Assembly (NCBI GenBank): GCA_964487505.1
Contig: CAZARD010000004.1
Location: 16,913 to 80,912 of the forward strand
DNA: 64,000 bases
Source of the DNA: JAFDVJ01 sp964487505
Lineage (GTDB): Bacteria; Acidobacteriota; Blastocatellia; Pyrinomonadales; Pyrinomonadaceae
Direction of reading: 5' to 3'
The notes beneath the pieces were generated by a model. That model was given only the letters and a program-made list of their open reading frames with translations, had not been told where the DNA came from and did not search any database. The stretch's first letter is position 1, and every line of letters begins with the position of its first letter. Positions 51,449 through 60,786 of this stretch are shown here, piece by piece. Made by a program: the position numbers and the translations under genes.

Positions 51449-52342
51449 TCAAGTTCCCAGGACCTTCTTGAGCTGCGACGCGATGCCGTATTTCGCGTAG
51501 TATGAACTGCGCTGGTTCGCCAGCGACACTATCTGCTGGCTCGCGAATCTGTGAACTTCGCCGAACTTCGGATGTCGGCCTAGTTTGTCGAGTATCCGGC
51601 GCAACGCCTCGAGCGTCCCGGCGACGAAAATGTTCGACGACGGAAGATCGGGAACGCTGATTTTGCCCTTTCCATACTCGAGTGACATCAGGAACGGATA
51701 ATCGGCGCAGATCTCCATGCAAGATTTATGATAGGCGCTCGGAAAATTCAGTTTCGCCATCGACAGCGCGCGGTCGGCGGTGCCGAGCAATTCGCCCATC
51801 AGTCCGAGAAGTACCTTTCTTTCTTCCGCCGAAAGTTGTTTGGATTTTGCCTTTTCCTCAACCTTGTTCGTGAATTCAAAAGGCAGATTCGGGAGCGCCG
51901 GTTTGGGAGGCAACGCCGGTTCGGCCGGCGCGATTTCGATGTGGTTCCCGTTAGTATAGAATTCGCCGGCCGCGGGGGCTGCGGCGACCGCCATTTGCTT
52001 CGGAGCCGGCGGCGCCGCGAATTCAATTTCGGGTTCCGCTTTCACTGACGGGACCGGCTCGATCTCAGCGACGGTTTGGTAAACATTGATGATGCCGCCG
52101 GGTTCGCGCGAGCGTATCAGGATCCGCTGCAACGCTTCGTCTCCTTCGGCAATTCGCCCGGCGATCTGATCGTACTCGCGGACGCGCATTTGGTTCTCGG
52201 TCGTAAGATCGATGTCGGCTTCGTAACCGCTTAATTCGACGCGCACACGGCCCGCAAACTGGCGGCGTCTGAGATATCTGATGAGCGCTGGCAGATTGAC
52301 GAACGAAGTGTCCAGGTTTTCGTGTATCGGTCGGCTTTTCAT
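51449..52342 (-). CDS. Hypothetical protein with DUF4388-like N-terminus
   Basis: 297 residues, soluble. The first ~95 residues (NLPALIRYLRRRQFAGRVRVELSGYEADIDL...) may be a PATAN/DUF4388-like domain; this is a guess from shape. A Pro/Ala-rich linker (~105-150) precedes a helical C-terminal domain (SAEERKVLLGLMGELLGTADRAL, SSYYAKYGIASQLKKVLGT). DUF4388-type domains occur in signalling proteins of deltaproteobacteria and Acidobacteriota. No catalytic motif is visible. Confidence 0.65.
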   Translation of the reverse strand: MKSRPIHENLDTSFVNLPALIRYLRRRQFAGRVRVELSGYEADIDLTTENQMRVREYDQIAGRIAEGDEALQRILIRSREPGGIINVYQTVAEIEPVPSVKAEPEIEFAAPPAPKQMAVAAAPAAGEFYTNGNHIEIAPAEPALPPKPALPNLPFEFTNKVEEKAKSKQLSAEERKVLLGLMGELLGTADRALSMAKLNFPSAYHKSCMEICADYPFLMSLEYGKGKISVPDLPSSNIFVAGTLEALRRILDKLGRHPKFGEVHRFASQQIVSLANQRSSYYAKYGIASQLKKVLGT

Positions 52343-52477
52343 TGGTTTGACTTAGGCCGGATGATGATCCTTCCGCGAGTAAAAAATACTAATAACAAGT
52401 CATTTCCATTGCAACTTTCAACGATTTCGTTCAAAATTCGCAAAGTTCCACTCCAATCGATCCGTTACCGGTACAAT

Positions 52478-54472
52478 ATGAATCTTTTTCGAACGAAATC
52501 AATAACCCAAATTCAATCTGATGCGGCCGCGGGGCTCGCCGATCATGGCCACGAAGGCGGCGGCCTGCGCCGCACACTCGGCCAATTCGATCTGACGTTG
52601 ATGGGGATCGCGGCGATCATCGGCGCCGGTATTTTCGCCATGGTCGGGAAAGCTTCATTCGACGGCGGCCCGGCCGTCGTTTTCCTTTTTGTGTTCACCG
52701 CCGTCGCGTGCGCTTTCTCGGCTTTGTGCTATGCCGAATTCGCGTCCCGCATCCCGGTCGCCGGCTCGGCCTACACGTATTCGTACGCGAGTCTCGGCGA
52801 ATTGATCGCCTGGATCATCGGCTGGGACCTGATCGTCGAGTACGCGATCGGGAACATCGCCGTCGCCATCTCTTGGAGCGACTATTTCACCGGGCTCTTG
52901 AAGGGTTACAACCTGAACATACCGGAATACTTCACGATGGACTTTCTGACTGCGAAACGCGGGTTCGATGCCGTCAGCGAGGTCATCGCCGGCGGAACAA
53001 CGGCGGCGGCGCTGAGCGCCGCCTGCGAAGCGAAGGATGCCGTCGTCAGTTGCACGCAGATGGACGCGTACAACGCGTGGGTGAACGCTCCGAAGCTCGG
53101 TTCGATCCACGTTGTGATGGACCTTCCCGCGCTGCTCATCACGTTCTCGATCACGACGCTGGTCTTCATCGGGATCCGCGAATCGAAATGGGCCGGCAAC
53201 GCGATGACCGTCCTCAAGATCGGAATCATCCTGATGGTGATCTTTCTCGGTCTGTTTTATGTCAACCCCGCGAACTGGTCGCCGTTTGCGCCGAACGGTT
53301 TTGCCGGCGTGATGAAGGGAGTTTCGGCCGTGTTCTTTGCCTACATCGGGTTTGACGCTTTGTCGACGACCGCTGAGGAATGCAAGGATCCGCACCGGGA
53401 TCTGCCGCGGGCGATGATCTACTCGCTGATCATATGCACGATTCTCTACTGTTCTCTGGCATTGGTGCTGACCGGAATGGTCTCTTATGAAAAACTCAAT
53501 GTCGGCGATCCGCTCGCTTTCGTTTTCGGGGCCGAAGGCGCCAATATCCAATGGGTAGCAGGGATCATCGCGATCAGCGCCGTCATCGCGCTGGCGACGG
53601 TGTTCTTGGTCTTCCAGATCGGGCAGCCGAGGTTGTGGATGGCGATGAGCCGTGACGGACTTCTGCCGAAGAAGTTCTCGTCGATCCATCCGAAGTTCAA
53701 GACCCCTTGGTTCGCGACGATCATCACCGGTTGCGTCGTAGCGATCCCGGCATTGTTCATGAACCTCACAGAGGTCACAGACCTCGCCAGCATCGGAACG
53801 CTTTTCGCTTTTCTTGTCGTCTGCGCCGGCGTCCTTTTCAAGGACAAGGAATTCGGGCGTGAAAAGCGTTTCGTGCCGTACATCAACGGGCAGTTCATCA
53901 TACCGGCATTGCTCATTATTGCGTTCGGCTTGCTGTTCCTTTTCAATCCGGACGCGATCACCGGATTCTTCAAAATCGTGCCGGCCGAGGGCGAAACTTC
54001 CTTCGGAGCTTTCAGCCACAAGATCCCGATGATCGTTTTCATCGTCTTGTGCATCGCGATGGGGATCACCACCTTCGTTCGAAAACTGACGCTGATCCCG
54101 GTGCTCGGACTGCTGCTCTGCGCGTACTTGATGACCGAACTCGGCGTGACGAACTGGATGCGGTTCGCGGTTTGGCTTCTGATCGGTCTCTCGATCTATT
54201 TCGGTTACGGCTATATCAACAGCAATCTCGCCGCTGGTGAGGGACGGAAGCGGACGCCGACACTGATAATCGCTTCGTGCGGGTTCTTGGTTTCGGCTCT
54301 CGGATTGGCGGTTTCGGCCTTCACGTTCGTTGCCGATCTGATCATTTGGTTGATGCCGACGTTGACGCGCGAGTCGATACTCAAATTCGAGGTCGGGATG
54401 TTTATCATCGGCTTCATAGTCGGCGTTGCGGCGGTACTGATCGAAGTGAATTCGAAAAAGGCTGAGCAATAG
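52478..54472 (+). CDS. APC-family amino acid permease (cationic amino acid transporter-like)
   Basis: 664 residues from the ATG at 52478. The N-terminus LRRTLGQFDLTLMGIAAIIGAGIFAMVGKAS has the APC unwound-helix motif IGAGIF, and AGSAYTYSYASLGELIAWIIGWDLIVEYAIG is typical of CAT/YfnA transporters. A ~70-residue extracytoplasmic insertion (around KRGFDAVSEVIAGGTTAAALSAACEAKDAVVSC) splits the usual order. Roughly 12-14 hydrophobic segments follow. TACAAT (52472-52477) abuts the ATG, so the transcript leader cannot come from it. An upstream extension in frame is possible but has no ribosome site. Substrate is not determined. Confidence 0.85.
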   Translation: MNLFRTKSITQIQSDAAAGLADHGHEGGGLRRTLGQFDLTLMGIAAIIGAGIFAMVGKASFDGGPAVVFLFVFTAVACAFSALCYAEFASRIPVAGSAYTYSYASLGELIAWIIGWDLIVEYAIGNIAVAISWSDYFTGLLKGYNLNIPEYFTMDFLTAKRGFDAVSEVIAGGTTAAALSAACEAKDAVVSCTQMDAYNAWVNAPKLGSIHVVMDLPALLITFSITTLVFIGIRESKWAGNAMTVLKIGIILMVIFLGLFYVNPANWSPFAPNGFAGVMKGVSAVFFAYIGFDALSTTAEECKDPHRDLPRAMIYSLIICTILYCSLALVLTGMVSYEKLNVGDPLAFVFGAEGANIQWVAGIIAISAVIALATVFLVFQIGQPRLWMAMSRDGLLPKKFSSIHPKFKTPWFATIITGCVVAIPALFMNLTEVTDLASIGTLFAFLVVCAGVLFKDKEFGREKRFVPYINGQFIIPALLIIAFGLLFLFNPDAITGFFKIVPAEGETSFGAFSHKIPMIVFIVLCIAMGITTFVRKLTLIPVLGLLLCAYLMTELGVTNWMRFAVWLLIGLSIYFGYGYINSNLAAGEGRKRTPTLIIASCGFLVSALGLAVSAFTFVADLIIWLMPTLTRESILKFEVGMFIIGFIVGVAAVLIEVNSKKAEQ

Positions 54473-54572
54473 GGTTTACAAAACTTTACGAAACGCGTGA
54501 TAACCGATCGCGTCTGGTTCACGTCTTATTCTCCAGTATCTTTCGGATCTTATTTCAAGGAGCAATTTCACG

Positions 54573-55121
54573 ATGAATAGAGTTTTGTTTTTGATTGCCG
54601 TTCTCTGCTTCGCCGCTTTTTCGGCGGCGGCGCAGAAGACGACCGATTTTTCGGGGACTTGGACGCTCGACGTCAGCAAGTCGAAGCTTGATGAGCGTGC
54701 CCGGATCGAATCCATTACGATGACCGTCACGCAGACCGAGAAGGACATCAAGATCGAGACTGCCACGAAACGCCTGCCGCCACCGGCAGATGCGGGCGGC
54801 GGTCAGGGTCGCGGCGGATTTGGCGGCCGAGGTGGCTTCGGCGGCGACGGGACGTACACTTACACGCTCGACGGCAAAGAATCACAGATCAGCCAGGATG
54901 GCCCGATGGGTCCGATCCCGGTGACCCTGAAGGCCGTGATCGCCGACGGAAGATTGAACACGACCCAGACGCGGACGATCATTACTCAGATGGGCGAAAT
55001 TACGATGACAACCCGCGAGACGTGGTCGCTTTCCGAAGACGGAAAGACCTTGACGGTCAAACGCGATTCGGAAACCCCGAGGGGAACCAATTCGAGCGAG
55101 ATGGTGTTTGCGAAAAAGTAG
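54573..55121 (+). CDS. Small secreted protein with Gly-rich linker
   Basis: 182 residues. Signal peptide NRVLFLIAVLCFAAFSAAAQ. Mature start DFSGTWTLDVSKSKLDERARIES, a lipocalin-like opening common in Acidobacteriota secreted proteins. A Gly/Arg-rich stretch (GGGQGRGGFGGRGGFGG, ~74-90) divides two beta-rich halves. AAGGAG ~9 nt before the ATG. Function unknown. Confidence 0.75.
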   Translation: MNRVLFLIAVLCFAAFSAAAQKTTDFSGTWTLDVSKSKLDERARIESITMTVTQTEKDIKIETATKRLPPPADAGGGQGRGGFGGRGGFGGDGTYTYTLDGKESQISQDGPMGPIPVTLKAVIADGRLNTTQTRTIITQMGEITMTTRETWSLSEDGKTLTVKRDSETPRGTNSSEMVFAKK

Positions 55122-55150
55122 GGAAGGCAGTTGGAACTTTAGCTTGAAAG

Positions 55151-55175
55151 GGCTGTCCGCGAGGGCAGCCTTTTC
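55151..55175 (+). terminator. Rho-independent terminator
   Basis: GGCTGTCC (55151-55158), loop GCGA, GGGCAGCC (55163-55170), then TTTT. Eight base pairs, one G-U. It ends the small secreted gene, 70 bp before NAD kinase. Confidence 0.8.
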
Positions 55176-55244
55176 GATTTCGGACAGTGGTCTTACTTGA
55201 AGTTTCGCGGCGTTTGGCTGATGATTACGGATAAGCTTTCCGCT

Positions 55245-56111
55245 ATGCAAGACCGTCAGATCAATTGCGTCGGGATCGTCGTCAAGCCAAAGGACGACGA
55301 GGCTTTGCGCACGGCAAACGAACTCGCGGCCTGGCTAAAGCACAAGGGAATCCGAACGATCGGCGAACCGCGCGCCCGCGAAGAGCTCGGCGATATCGGT
55401 CCCGACGACGCGGAAAGGTTCAAGACCGACGTCGATATGATCGTTGTCCTGGGCGGCGACGGCACGATGATCTCGACCGCCCGCCTGATGGGCGAACGCG
55501 AGGTCATCGTTCTCGGTGTAAATTACGGAAGCCTCGGCTATCTGACGGAATTCCGTATCGAGGAGATGTACTCGGCGCTCGACGAGATCTTCGATGGGAA
55601 TTACGAGATCGACCGCCGCGTGATGCTCGACGTTGAGCATTGGCGCGGCAACGAAAAGCTTGCCGCCGGCCGGGTCCTGAACGACGTCGTCATCAACAAA
55701 GCGGTGCTGGCGCGCATCATCGAGGTCGAAGTCAACCTGAACGAACTTTTCGTGAACTCTTTCCGGGCCGACGGACTGATCGTCTCGACTCCGACGGGAT
55801 CGACGGCCTATAACTTGTCCGCCGGCGGGCCGATCGTTTATCCGACGATGGACGCTGTCGTTTTGACTCCGATCTGCCCGTTCACGCTGACGAATCGTCC
55901 GATCGTGATGCCGGATTCGGCCGAGATAAACCTGCGTCTCGCGAACGAGAGCGACGGAGTCGTCCTGACACTTGACGGTCAGGTCGGTTATCAGATGAAG
56001 ATCGACGACAATGTTCGCATCCGAAAGAGTTCGATGAGTTTCAACCTTGTTCGACCGCCGAACCGCAATTACTTTGACGTGCTTCGGAACAAGCTGAAAT
56101 GGGGAAGATGA
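55245..56111 (+). CDS. nadK: NAD kinase
   Basis: 288 residues from the ATG at 55245; an ATG at 55221 is another choice. GGDGTMISTAR (~67) holds the catalytic GGDGT motif, and TPTGSTAYNLSAGGPI the substrate-binding loop. It phosphorylates NAD to NADP. The length is typical of bacterial NadK. It has its own transcript after the terminator. Confidence 0.94.
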   Translation: MQDRQINCVGIVVKPKDDEALRTANELAAWLKHKGIRTIGEPRAREELGDIGPDDAERFKTDVDMIVVLGGDGTMISTARLMGEREVIVLGVNYGSLGYLTEFRIEEMYSALDEIFDGNYEIDRRVMLDVEHWRGNEKLAAGRVLNDVVINKAVLARIIEVEVNLNELFVNSFRADGLIVSTPTGSTAYNLSAGGPIVYPTMDAVVLTPICPFTLTNRPIVMPDSAEINLRLANESDGVVLTLDGQVGYQMKIDDNVRIRKSSMSFNLVRPPNRNYFDVLRNKLKWGR

Positions 56112-56115
56112 TGGC

Positions 56116-56143
56116 ATTTCGGATTGCGGATTTCGGATTGCGG
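56116..56143. repeat. Tandem 14-bp repeat between nadK and the M13 peptidase gene
   Basis: ATTTCGGATTGCGG occurs twice in a row (56116-56129, 56130-56143). A second simple repeat, GGAATCT three times, lies at 56275-56296, just before the peptidase ATG. The ~190-bp gap otherwise holds no gene. Confidence 0.6.
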
Positions 56144-56299
56144 ATCTCTTGATGCAAAAGGCAGAGCAAGCATCGGCAACGACCGTTTCGAAACTCCGTG
56201 TGAATGTGTTTCGCCGAAGCGATCGGCAATTCATAAGACCTGCGAAGATCGATCTTGAAATCCTTTGGACTAATGGAATCTTGGAATCTGGAATCTAAT

Positions 56300-58318
56300 A
56301 TGAAAACAACGAGAATCATTTTGGCGGCAATGATGCTGCTCGCATTATCGGTTTCGTCTCTCGCGCAGACGAAGGCTTTCGACACGACACGGATGGACAC
56401 CTCGGTCGAGGCCTGTGATGACTTTTTCGGTTACGCCAACGGAACTTGGCTGAAGAACACGCAGATTCCGCCGGCTTTCTCGCGTTGGGGAACATTCAAC
56501 ATCCTAGCGGACAACAATCAGGAACTGCTCCGAAAGATCCTGGAAACGGCCGCCGCGTCGGAATCGCGAAAGGGGAGTGACGAACAGCTAGTCGGAGATC
56601 TCTACTCTTCGTGTATGAACGAGTCCGCGATCGAAGCGGCTGACTCGTCGCCTTTGAAGAAGCATTTCGAGACGATTGGGAAGATCAAATCGTCTGCCGA
56701 TCTCCGGAAAGCCATTGCCGGCTTTCATCAAATGGGAGTTCCGATGTTCTTCGGATTCGGCGCCGCTGCCGATCTCAAGAACAGCACGATGAACATCGCC
56801 AATGCCGGCCAGGGCGGTCTGACGCTTCCTAACCGCGATTTCTACGACAAGGACGATGCGAAATCGAAGGAGATCCGCGAGAAATTCGTCGCCTATATGA
56901 CGAATATGTTCAAACTCCTCGGAGATACGCCCGAGACCGCGGCGGCGAACGCCAAGACCGTGATGGCGGTCCAGATGCGCCTCGCGCTCGCGTCGAAAAG
57001 GCCGGTCGAACTTCGCAACCCCGACGCGCGCTACAACAAAATCAAAACCGCCGAGGCCGACGCGATCACGCCGAACTTCTCGTGGGAACAGTATATGTCG
57101 GCCCGCGGCGTCACCCCCGTCGCCGAACTCAACTTCGGCCAGCCTGATTTCTTCAAGGAATTCAACAAGATGCTGGCGGAGACGCCGATCGACGACCTGA
57201 AGACGTATATGCGCTTCATGGTCGTAAACTCGGCCGCGCCGCGACTTTCGAAGCGCTTTGTGGACGAGAACTTCGACTTCTTCTCGCGAACGCTTCAAGG
57301 CACCAAAGAGCAGCAGCCGCGTTGGAAACGCTGCGTCGCGGTCGTTGACGGCACGCTCGGCGAGGCGCTCGGAATGGCCTACGTCAAAGAACATTTCAAG
57401 CCCGAGACAAAGAAGCGCGCCGACGAGATGATCGATCAGCTTTTTATCGCGATGGGCGAGCGCATCAAACAACTCCAATGGATGAGCGAAGAAACGAAAG
57501 CGCAGGCGGCCAAGAAGCTTGGCACATTCAAAAAGAAGATCGGCTATCCCGACAAGCTTCGCGGCTACGCGGGGCTTAAGATAGACCGCAAGTCCTATTT
57601 CGAGAACGGCGCGCGGGCCGCACAGTTCAACGTCGCCCGAAACTTGAAGGATATCAACCAACCTGTCGACAAGGCGCGTTGGGGATTCACGACTCCGACG
57701 ATCAACGCCTCGTACAGTCCGATCAACAACGAGATCACGTTTCCAGCAGGAATTCTGCAACCGCCGTTCTTCAATTTCTACGCCGACGACGCGATCAACT
57801 ACGGCGGCATCGGCGGCGTGATCGGGCACGAGATCTCGCACGGCTTTGATGATTCGGGAAGCCGTTTCGATTCGGAAGGCAATCTGAAGATGTGGTGGAC
57901 GGACAGCGATCGCAAGAAGTTCGAAGATCGCGCGAACTGCGTCGTCGATCAGTTCAACGGTTACGAGATCCAGCCGAGCCTTTTCATCAACGGCCGGCTG
58001 ACGCTCGGCGAGAACATCGGCGACCTCGGCGGGCTCGAGATCGCGTACACCGCATTCCAGAACTCGCTCAAAGGAAAACCGCGTCCGGAGAACATCGACG
58101 GATTCACTCCCGAGCAGCGTTTCTTCCTTGGTTGGGCGCAGGTTTGGGCGACGAAATCGACACCTGAGTTCGAACGCCAGCAGGTCCTGACGGACTCGCA
58201 CTCGCACGCGCGCTACCGCGTCAACGGACCGCTTTCGAATATGTCAGAATTCGCAAAGGCCTTCGGCTGCCGCGAGGGTCAAAAGATGGTCCGCCGGAAC
58301 ATCTGCGAGATCTGGTGA
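56300..58318 (+). CDS. Secreted M13-family (neprilysin/PepO-like) metallopeptidase
   Basis: 672 residues from the ATG at 56300. Signal peptide KTTRIILAAMMLLALSVSSLA-Q. The zinc site is HEISH (in GGVIGHEISHGFDDSG), and the third ligand motif ENIGDLGGLE (ExxxD) follows ~55 residues later. NASYSPINNEITFPAGIL and the end FGCREGQKMVRR...CEIW are M13 hallmarks. Such peptidases cut small peptides outside the cell. It is terminated by a strong hairpin. Confidence 0.93.
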   Translation: MKTTRIILAAMMLLALSVSSLAQTKAFDTTRMDTSVEACDDFFGYANGTWLKNTQIPPAFSRWGTFNILADNNQELLRKILETAAASESRKGSDEQLVGDLYSSCMNESAIEAADSSPLKKHFETIGKIKSSADLRKAIAGFHQMGVPMFFGFGAAADLKNSTMNIANAGQGGLTLPNRDFYDKDDAKSKEIREKFVAYMTNMFKLLGDTPETAAANAKTVMAVQMRLALASKRPVELRNPDARYNKIKTAEADAITPNFSWEQYMSARGVTPVAELNFGQPDFFKEFNKMLAETPIDDLKTYMRFMVVNSAAPRLSKRFVDENFDFFSRTLQGTKEQQPRWKRCVAVVDGTLGEALGMAYVKEHFKPETKKRADEMIDQLFIAMGERIKQLQWMSEETKAQAAKKLGTFKKKIGYPDKLRGYAGLKIDRKSYFENGARAAQFNVARNLKDINQPVDKARWGFTTPTINASYSPINNEITFPAGILQPPFFNFYADDAINYGGIGGVIGHEISHGFDDSGSRFDSEGNLKMWWTDSDRKKFEDRANCVVDQFNGYEIQPSLFINGRLTLGENIGDLGGLEIAYTAFQNSLKGKPRPENIDGFTPEQRFFLGWAQVWATKSTPEFERQQVLTDSHSHARYRVNGPLSNMSEFAKAFGCREGQKMVRRNICEIW

Positions 58319-58344
58319 TCCGCGGAATGTTTTCGAAATGCGCG

Positions 58345-58383
58345 AAGATCGCCGTCTGACATTCAGGCGGCGATCTTCTTTTT
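58345..58383 (+). terminator. Strong rho-independent terminator
   Basis: AAGATCGCCGTCTGA (58345-58359), loop CAT, TCAGGCGGCGATCTT (58363-58377): a 15-bp stem with one G-U pair, followed by a T-rich run. It ends the M13 peptidase gene. Downstream, to 58550, the sequence is gene-free and contains degenerate CGCGAATTACGCG-like repeats. Confidence 0.85.
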
Positions 58384-58550
58384 CGTTGGTGCGGACGCTG
58401 GGTTCCGTTTGCCGGTTACTCCGGATTCCGCGCCAAAAAGATCTCGCCACCGATTTCGCGAATTACGCGAAGAAAACACAGAAAATTCCATGAGAATCCC
58501 TGCAATCCGTGGCGAAGAGAGGTTCGGGCGCTCTTTCGGGTAAACCGAAG

Positions 58551-60248
58551 TTATTTGATCTTGCCGTTGACGAGCTCCATTATTTCGGCCTCGATCCGGA
58601 CGGATTCGGCCTCGATCTCTGCTCCGCGCGCGAGGATCTCGTCGGCATATGCCCGGTCCTTGAGGCCCGAAGCGTTGATCTTGACGTTCAGGAACGCGCC
58701 GAGTACTGCCGACCTGGCGCAAAGCGCGCCGACGCCGGCATCGGTCACCGAATTCGGATTCCCGGTCTCGACCATCGCCCTTGCGACCTCGAAAACATCG
58801 AACGCGCGTTCCATCGTGCGGAACGGAACCTCGGTCGCGTAGCGTGTCGCCGCCTGGATCGCGGCGGTTCGCGCGGCCTTCTCTTCGTCGGTCGATTTCG
58901 GAAGCCCGAAGGCGTCCATTACTTTGTTGAAGGCGACAGTGTCCTCGTCGACCAATGCCAGCAACTCGTCTTTCAACCGCTGGCCTTTGACCGCCCATTC
59001 GGAGAATTCCTCCCATCGCTCATCCCAGCCTGCTTTGTGCGAGGATAAATTCGCGACCATTGCCGCGAGCGCCGCGCCGAGCGCTCCGAGATATGCCGAG
59101 ATCGATCCGCCGCCGGGCGCAGGCGATTCCGACGCGGTCTCGTCCGCAAACCCGGAACACGTCATATCGACTAGCCTCAGAACGTGGTCTCCGGCTTCGA
59201 GCGCGTATTCGACGATCTTTTCTTCCGGAACGAACGGTTTGAGATCGTCGAGCCCCATCGACTTGACCGCGATCTTGATGATCTCCGATTCGGCGATGCC
59301 GAGCGATCGACGCTGTTTCGCGAGATAGTGCTTGCCGGCATCGATGATCGCCTTTTTCGGGACGAGCCCGACGATCTCGAGTCCGGTGACGCGGATGCCG
59401 CGCGCCGCGGCCTTCGCGCTTACCTCATCGAACGCGACGTGCAACGGGGTTTGAGAGAGATTCGTGATGTTCATCGAGACCTGCGCGATCCCGTATTCTT
59501 CGATGAACCATCCGATCGCCTTCGTTCCCTTGAGCGTTCCGGGTATCATCACTCGTTCGCCGTTCTCGTCGAGCACGATCTTGCCGACGATCGGGTTTCC
59601 CTCGCGTTTGGGCCGGCCCTTTTCGCGAACATCGAAAGCGATCGCGTTGGCGCGGCGTTTCGATGTCGTGTTGAGGTTGAAATTGACGGCGGCCAAGAAA
59701 TCACGGGCCCCGACTGCCGTCGCGCCCGATCGCGCGACGCTTTCGCTAAACTCGGACGGGCCGAAATCAGGCCGCCATTGCGCGGACCCGATCCGGTCGG
59801 GCAGGCCCTCGTATTCGCCTTCGCGGCAGTTCGCGAGATTCCGGCGTTCATCGATCGAAGCGGCGTTCTCGTACAAATAGACCGGGATACCGAGTTCGTC
59901 GCCGATTCGCTGGCCGAGTTTGCGGGCGTATTCGACGGTTTCCTCCATCGTGATCCCCGAAACGGGAACGAGCGGGCAGACATCGGTCGCTCCGAACCGT
60001 GGATGATCGCCTTTGTGTCCACGCATATCGATCAATTCTTGCGCTTTCCTGACTGCGTGAAATGCGGCTTCGACGACATCGTCCGGCGATCCGACGAAGG
60101 TGACGACCGTCCGGTTCGTCGACGCGCCCGGATCCACATCCAGCAATTTGACGCCATCGATCCGTTCGATCGCATCGGTGATCTGTTTGATTACGTGCAA
60201 GTCGCGCCCCTCTGAAAAGTTCGGGACGCATTCGATAAGCTTTTTCAT
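58551..60248 (-). CDS. Bifunctional glutamate formimidoyltransferase / formimidoyltetrahydrofolate cyclodeaminase (FTCD)
   Basis: 565 residues, close to animal FTCD (541). The transferase part (~1-325) starts LIECVPNFSEGRD and has RGHKGDHPRFGATDVCPLVPV with the catalytic His. The cyclodeaminase part (~365-565) has SPAPGGGSISAYLGALGAALAAMVANLS and the typical helical end. It moves the formimino group from formiminoglutamate (histidine breakdown) to THF and releases ammonia. In bacteria the two are often separate, so the fusion is notable. No hutH/hutU/hutI is in the window. Confidence 0.94.
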   Translation of the reverse strand: MKKLIECVPNFSEGRDLHVIKQITDAIERIDGVKLLDVDPGASTNRTVVTFVGSPDDVVEAAFHAVRKAQELIDMRGHKGDHPRFGATDVCPLVPVSGITMEETVEYARKLGQRIGDELGIPVYLYENAASIDERRNLANCREGEYEGLPDRIGSAQWRPDFGPSEFSESVARSGATAVGARDFLAAVNFNLNTTSKRRANAIAFDVREKGRPKREGNPIVGKIVLDENGERVMIPGTLKGTKAIGWFIEEYGIAQVSMNITNLSQTPLHVAFDEVSAKAAARGIRVTGLEIVGLVPKKAIIDAGKHYLAKQRRSLGIAESEIIKIAVKSMGLDDLKPFVPEEKIVEYALEAGDHVLRLVDMTCSGFADETASESPAPGGGSISAYLGALGAALAAMVANLSSHKAGWDERWEEFSEWAVKGQRLKDELLALVDEDTVAFNKVMDAFGLPKSTDEEKAARTAAIQAATRYATEVPFRTMERAFDVFEVARAMVETGNPNSVTDAGVGALCARSAVLGAFLNVKINASGLKDRAYADEILARGAEIEAESVRIEAEIMELVNGKIK

Positions 60249-60371
60249 ATCTTCGGATGATAGTTTAGCGGATTATCGGCTTCGGATGAATCTGTGATAC
60301 GCCCGATCGATGTAACCCTCGCGATTTATGATCGGCCCGTTTCGTGGCAGAATCGAGATGTGTTGGTCATT

Positions 60372-60680
60372 GTGAAAACGCTGCACACGGTCGTTTGGGT
60401 CTTTTTTGTTGCTTGCATCACGGGTGTGCCGGTCTTCGCGCAAATTGGCCGTTTCGATCTTTCGGCATATTCGTTCGCGATCGTACTGATCGAGGTCGGG
60501 ATACTCGCGGCAAACCGCATGAGATGTCCGCTGACCGATGTCGCTGCGCGCTATACCGACGATCGGCGCGCAAATTTCGACATCTATCTGCCGATGATCG
60601 TTGCCAGGTACAACAAGCATATCTTCGGGCCGCTGTTTCTGATCGGGACGATCTACGCGCTGGTGATCCGGTTGCGTTAA
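60372..60680 (+). CDS. Small membrane protein, about 102 residues
   Basis: I chose the GTG at 60372 because translation from it gives a clean transmembrane start (KTLHTVVWVFFVACITGVPVFA); a GTG at 60360 is equally possible. Three hydrophobic segments. The polar part LTDVAARYTDDRRANFDIYLP, then ARYNKHIFG, looks family-like, but I cannot name the family. Low codon regularity is not evident. It ends before a bidirectional terminator next to rpoC. Confidence 0.6.
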   Translation: MKTLHTVVWVFFVACITGVPVFAQIGRFDLSAYSFAIVLIEVGILAANRMRCPLTDVAARYTDDRRANFDIYLPMIVARYNKHIFGPLFLIGTIYALVIRLR

Positions 60681-60730
60681 CATCTGACCGGAAACGGGAT
60701 TCTGTCGCCCGTTGCGCGGTCACCCGGAAA

Positions 60731-60766
60731 AAAGAGAGGAGCGGTCACAGGACCGCTCCTCTTTTT
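60731..60766. terminator. Bidirectional terminator between the small membrane gene and rpoC
   Basis: AGAGGAGCGGTC (60735-60746), loop ACAG, GACCGCTCCTCT (60751-60762), with A-run left and T-run right. A 12-bp perfect stem that serves both convergent transcripts. Confidence 0.9.
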
Positions 60767-60786
60767 TATTTCGAGTTGGCTTCGGT

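Noticed and set aside
52655..54469. 604-codon minus-strand frame across the amino acid permease
   Set aside because: Antisense shadow of a membrane protein gene (Asp/Glu/Arg-rich translation).
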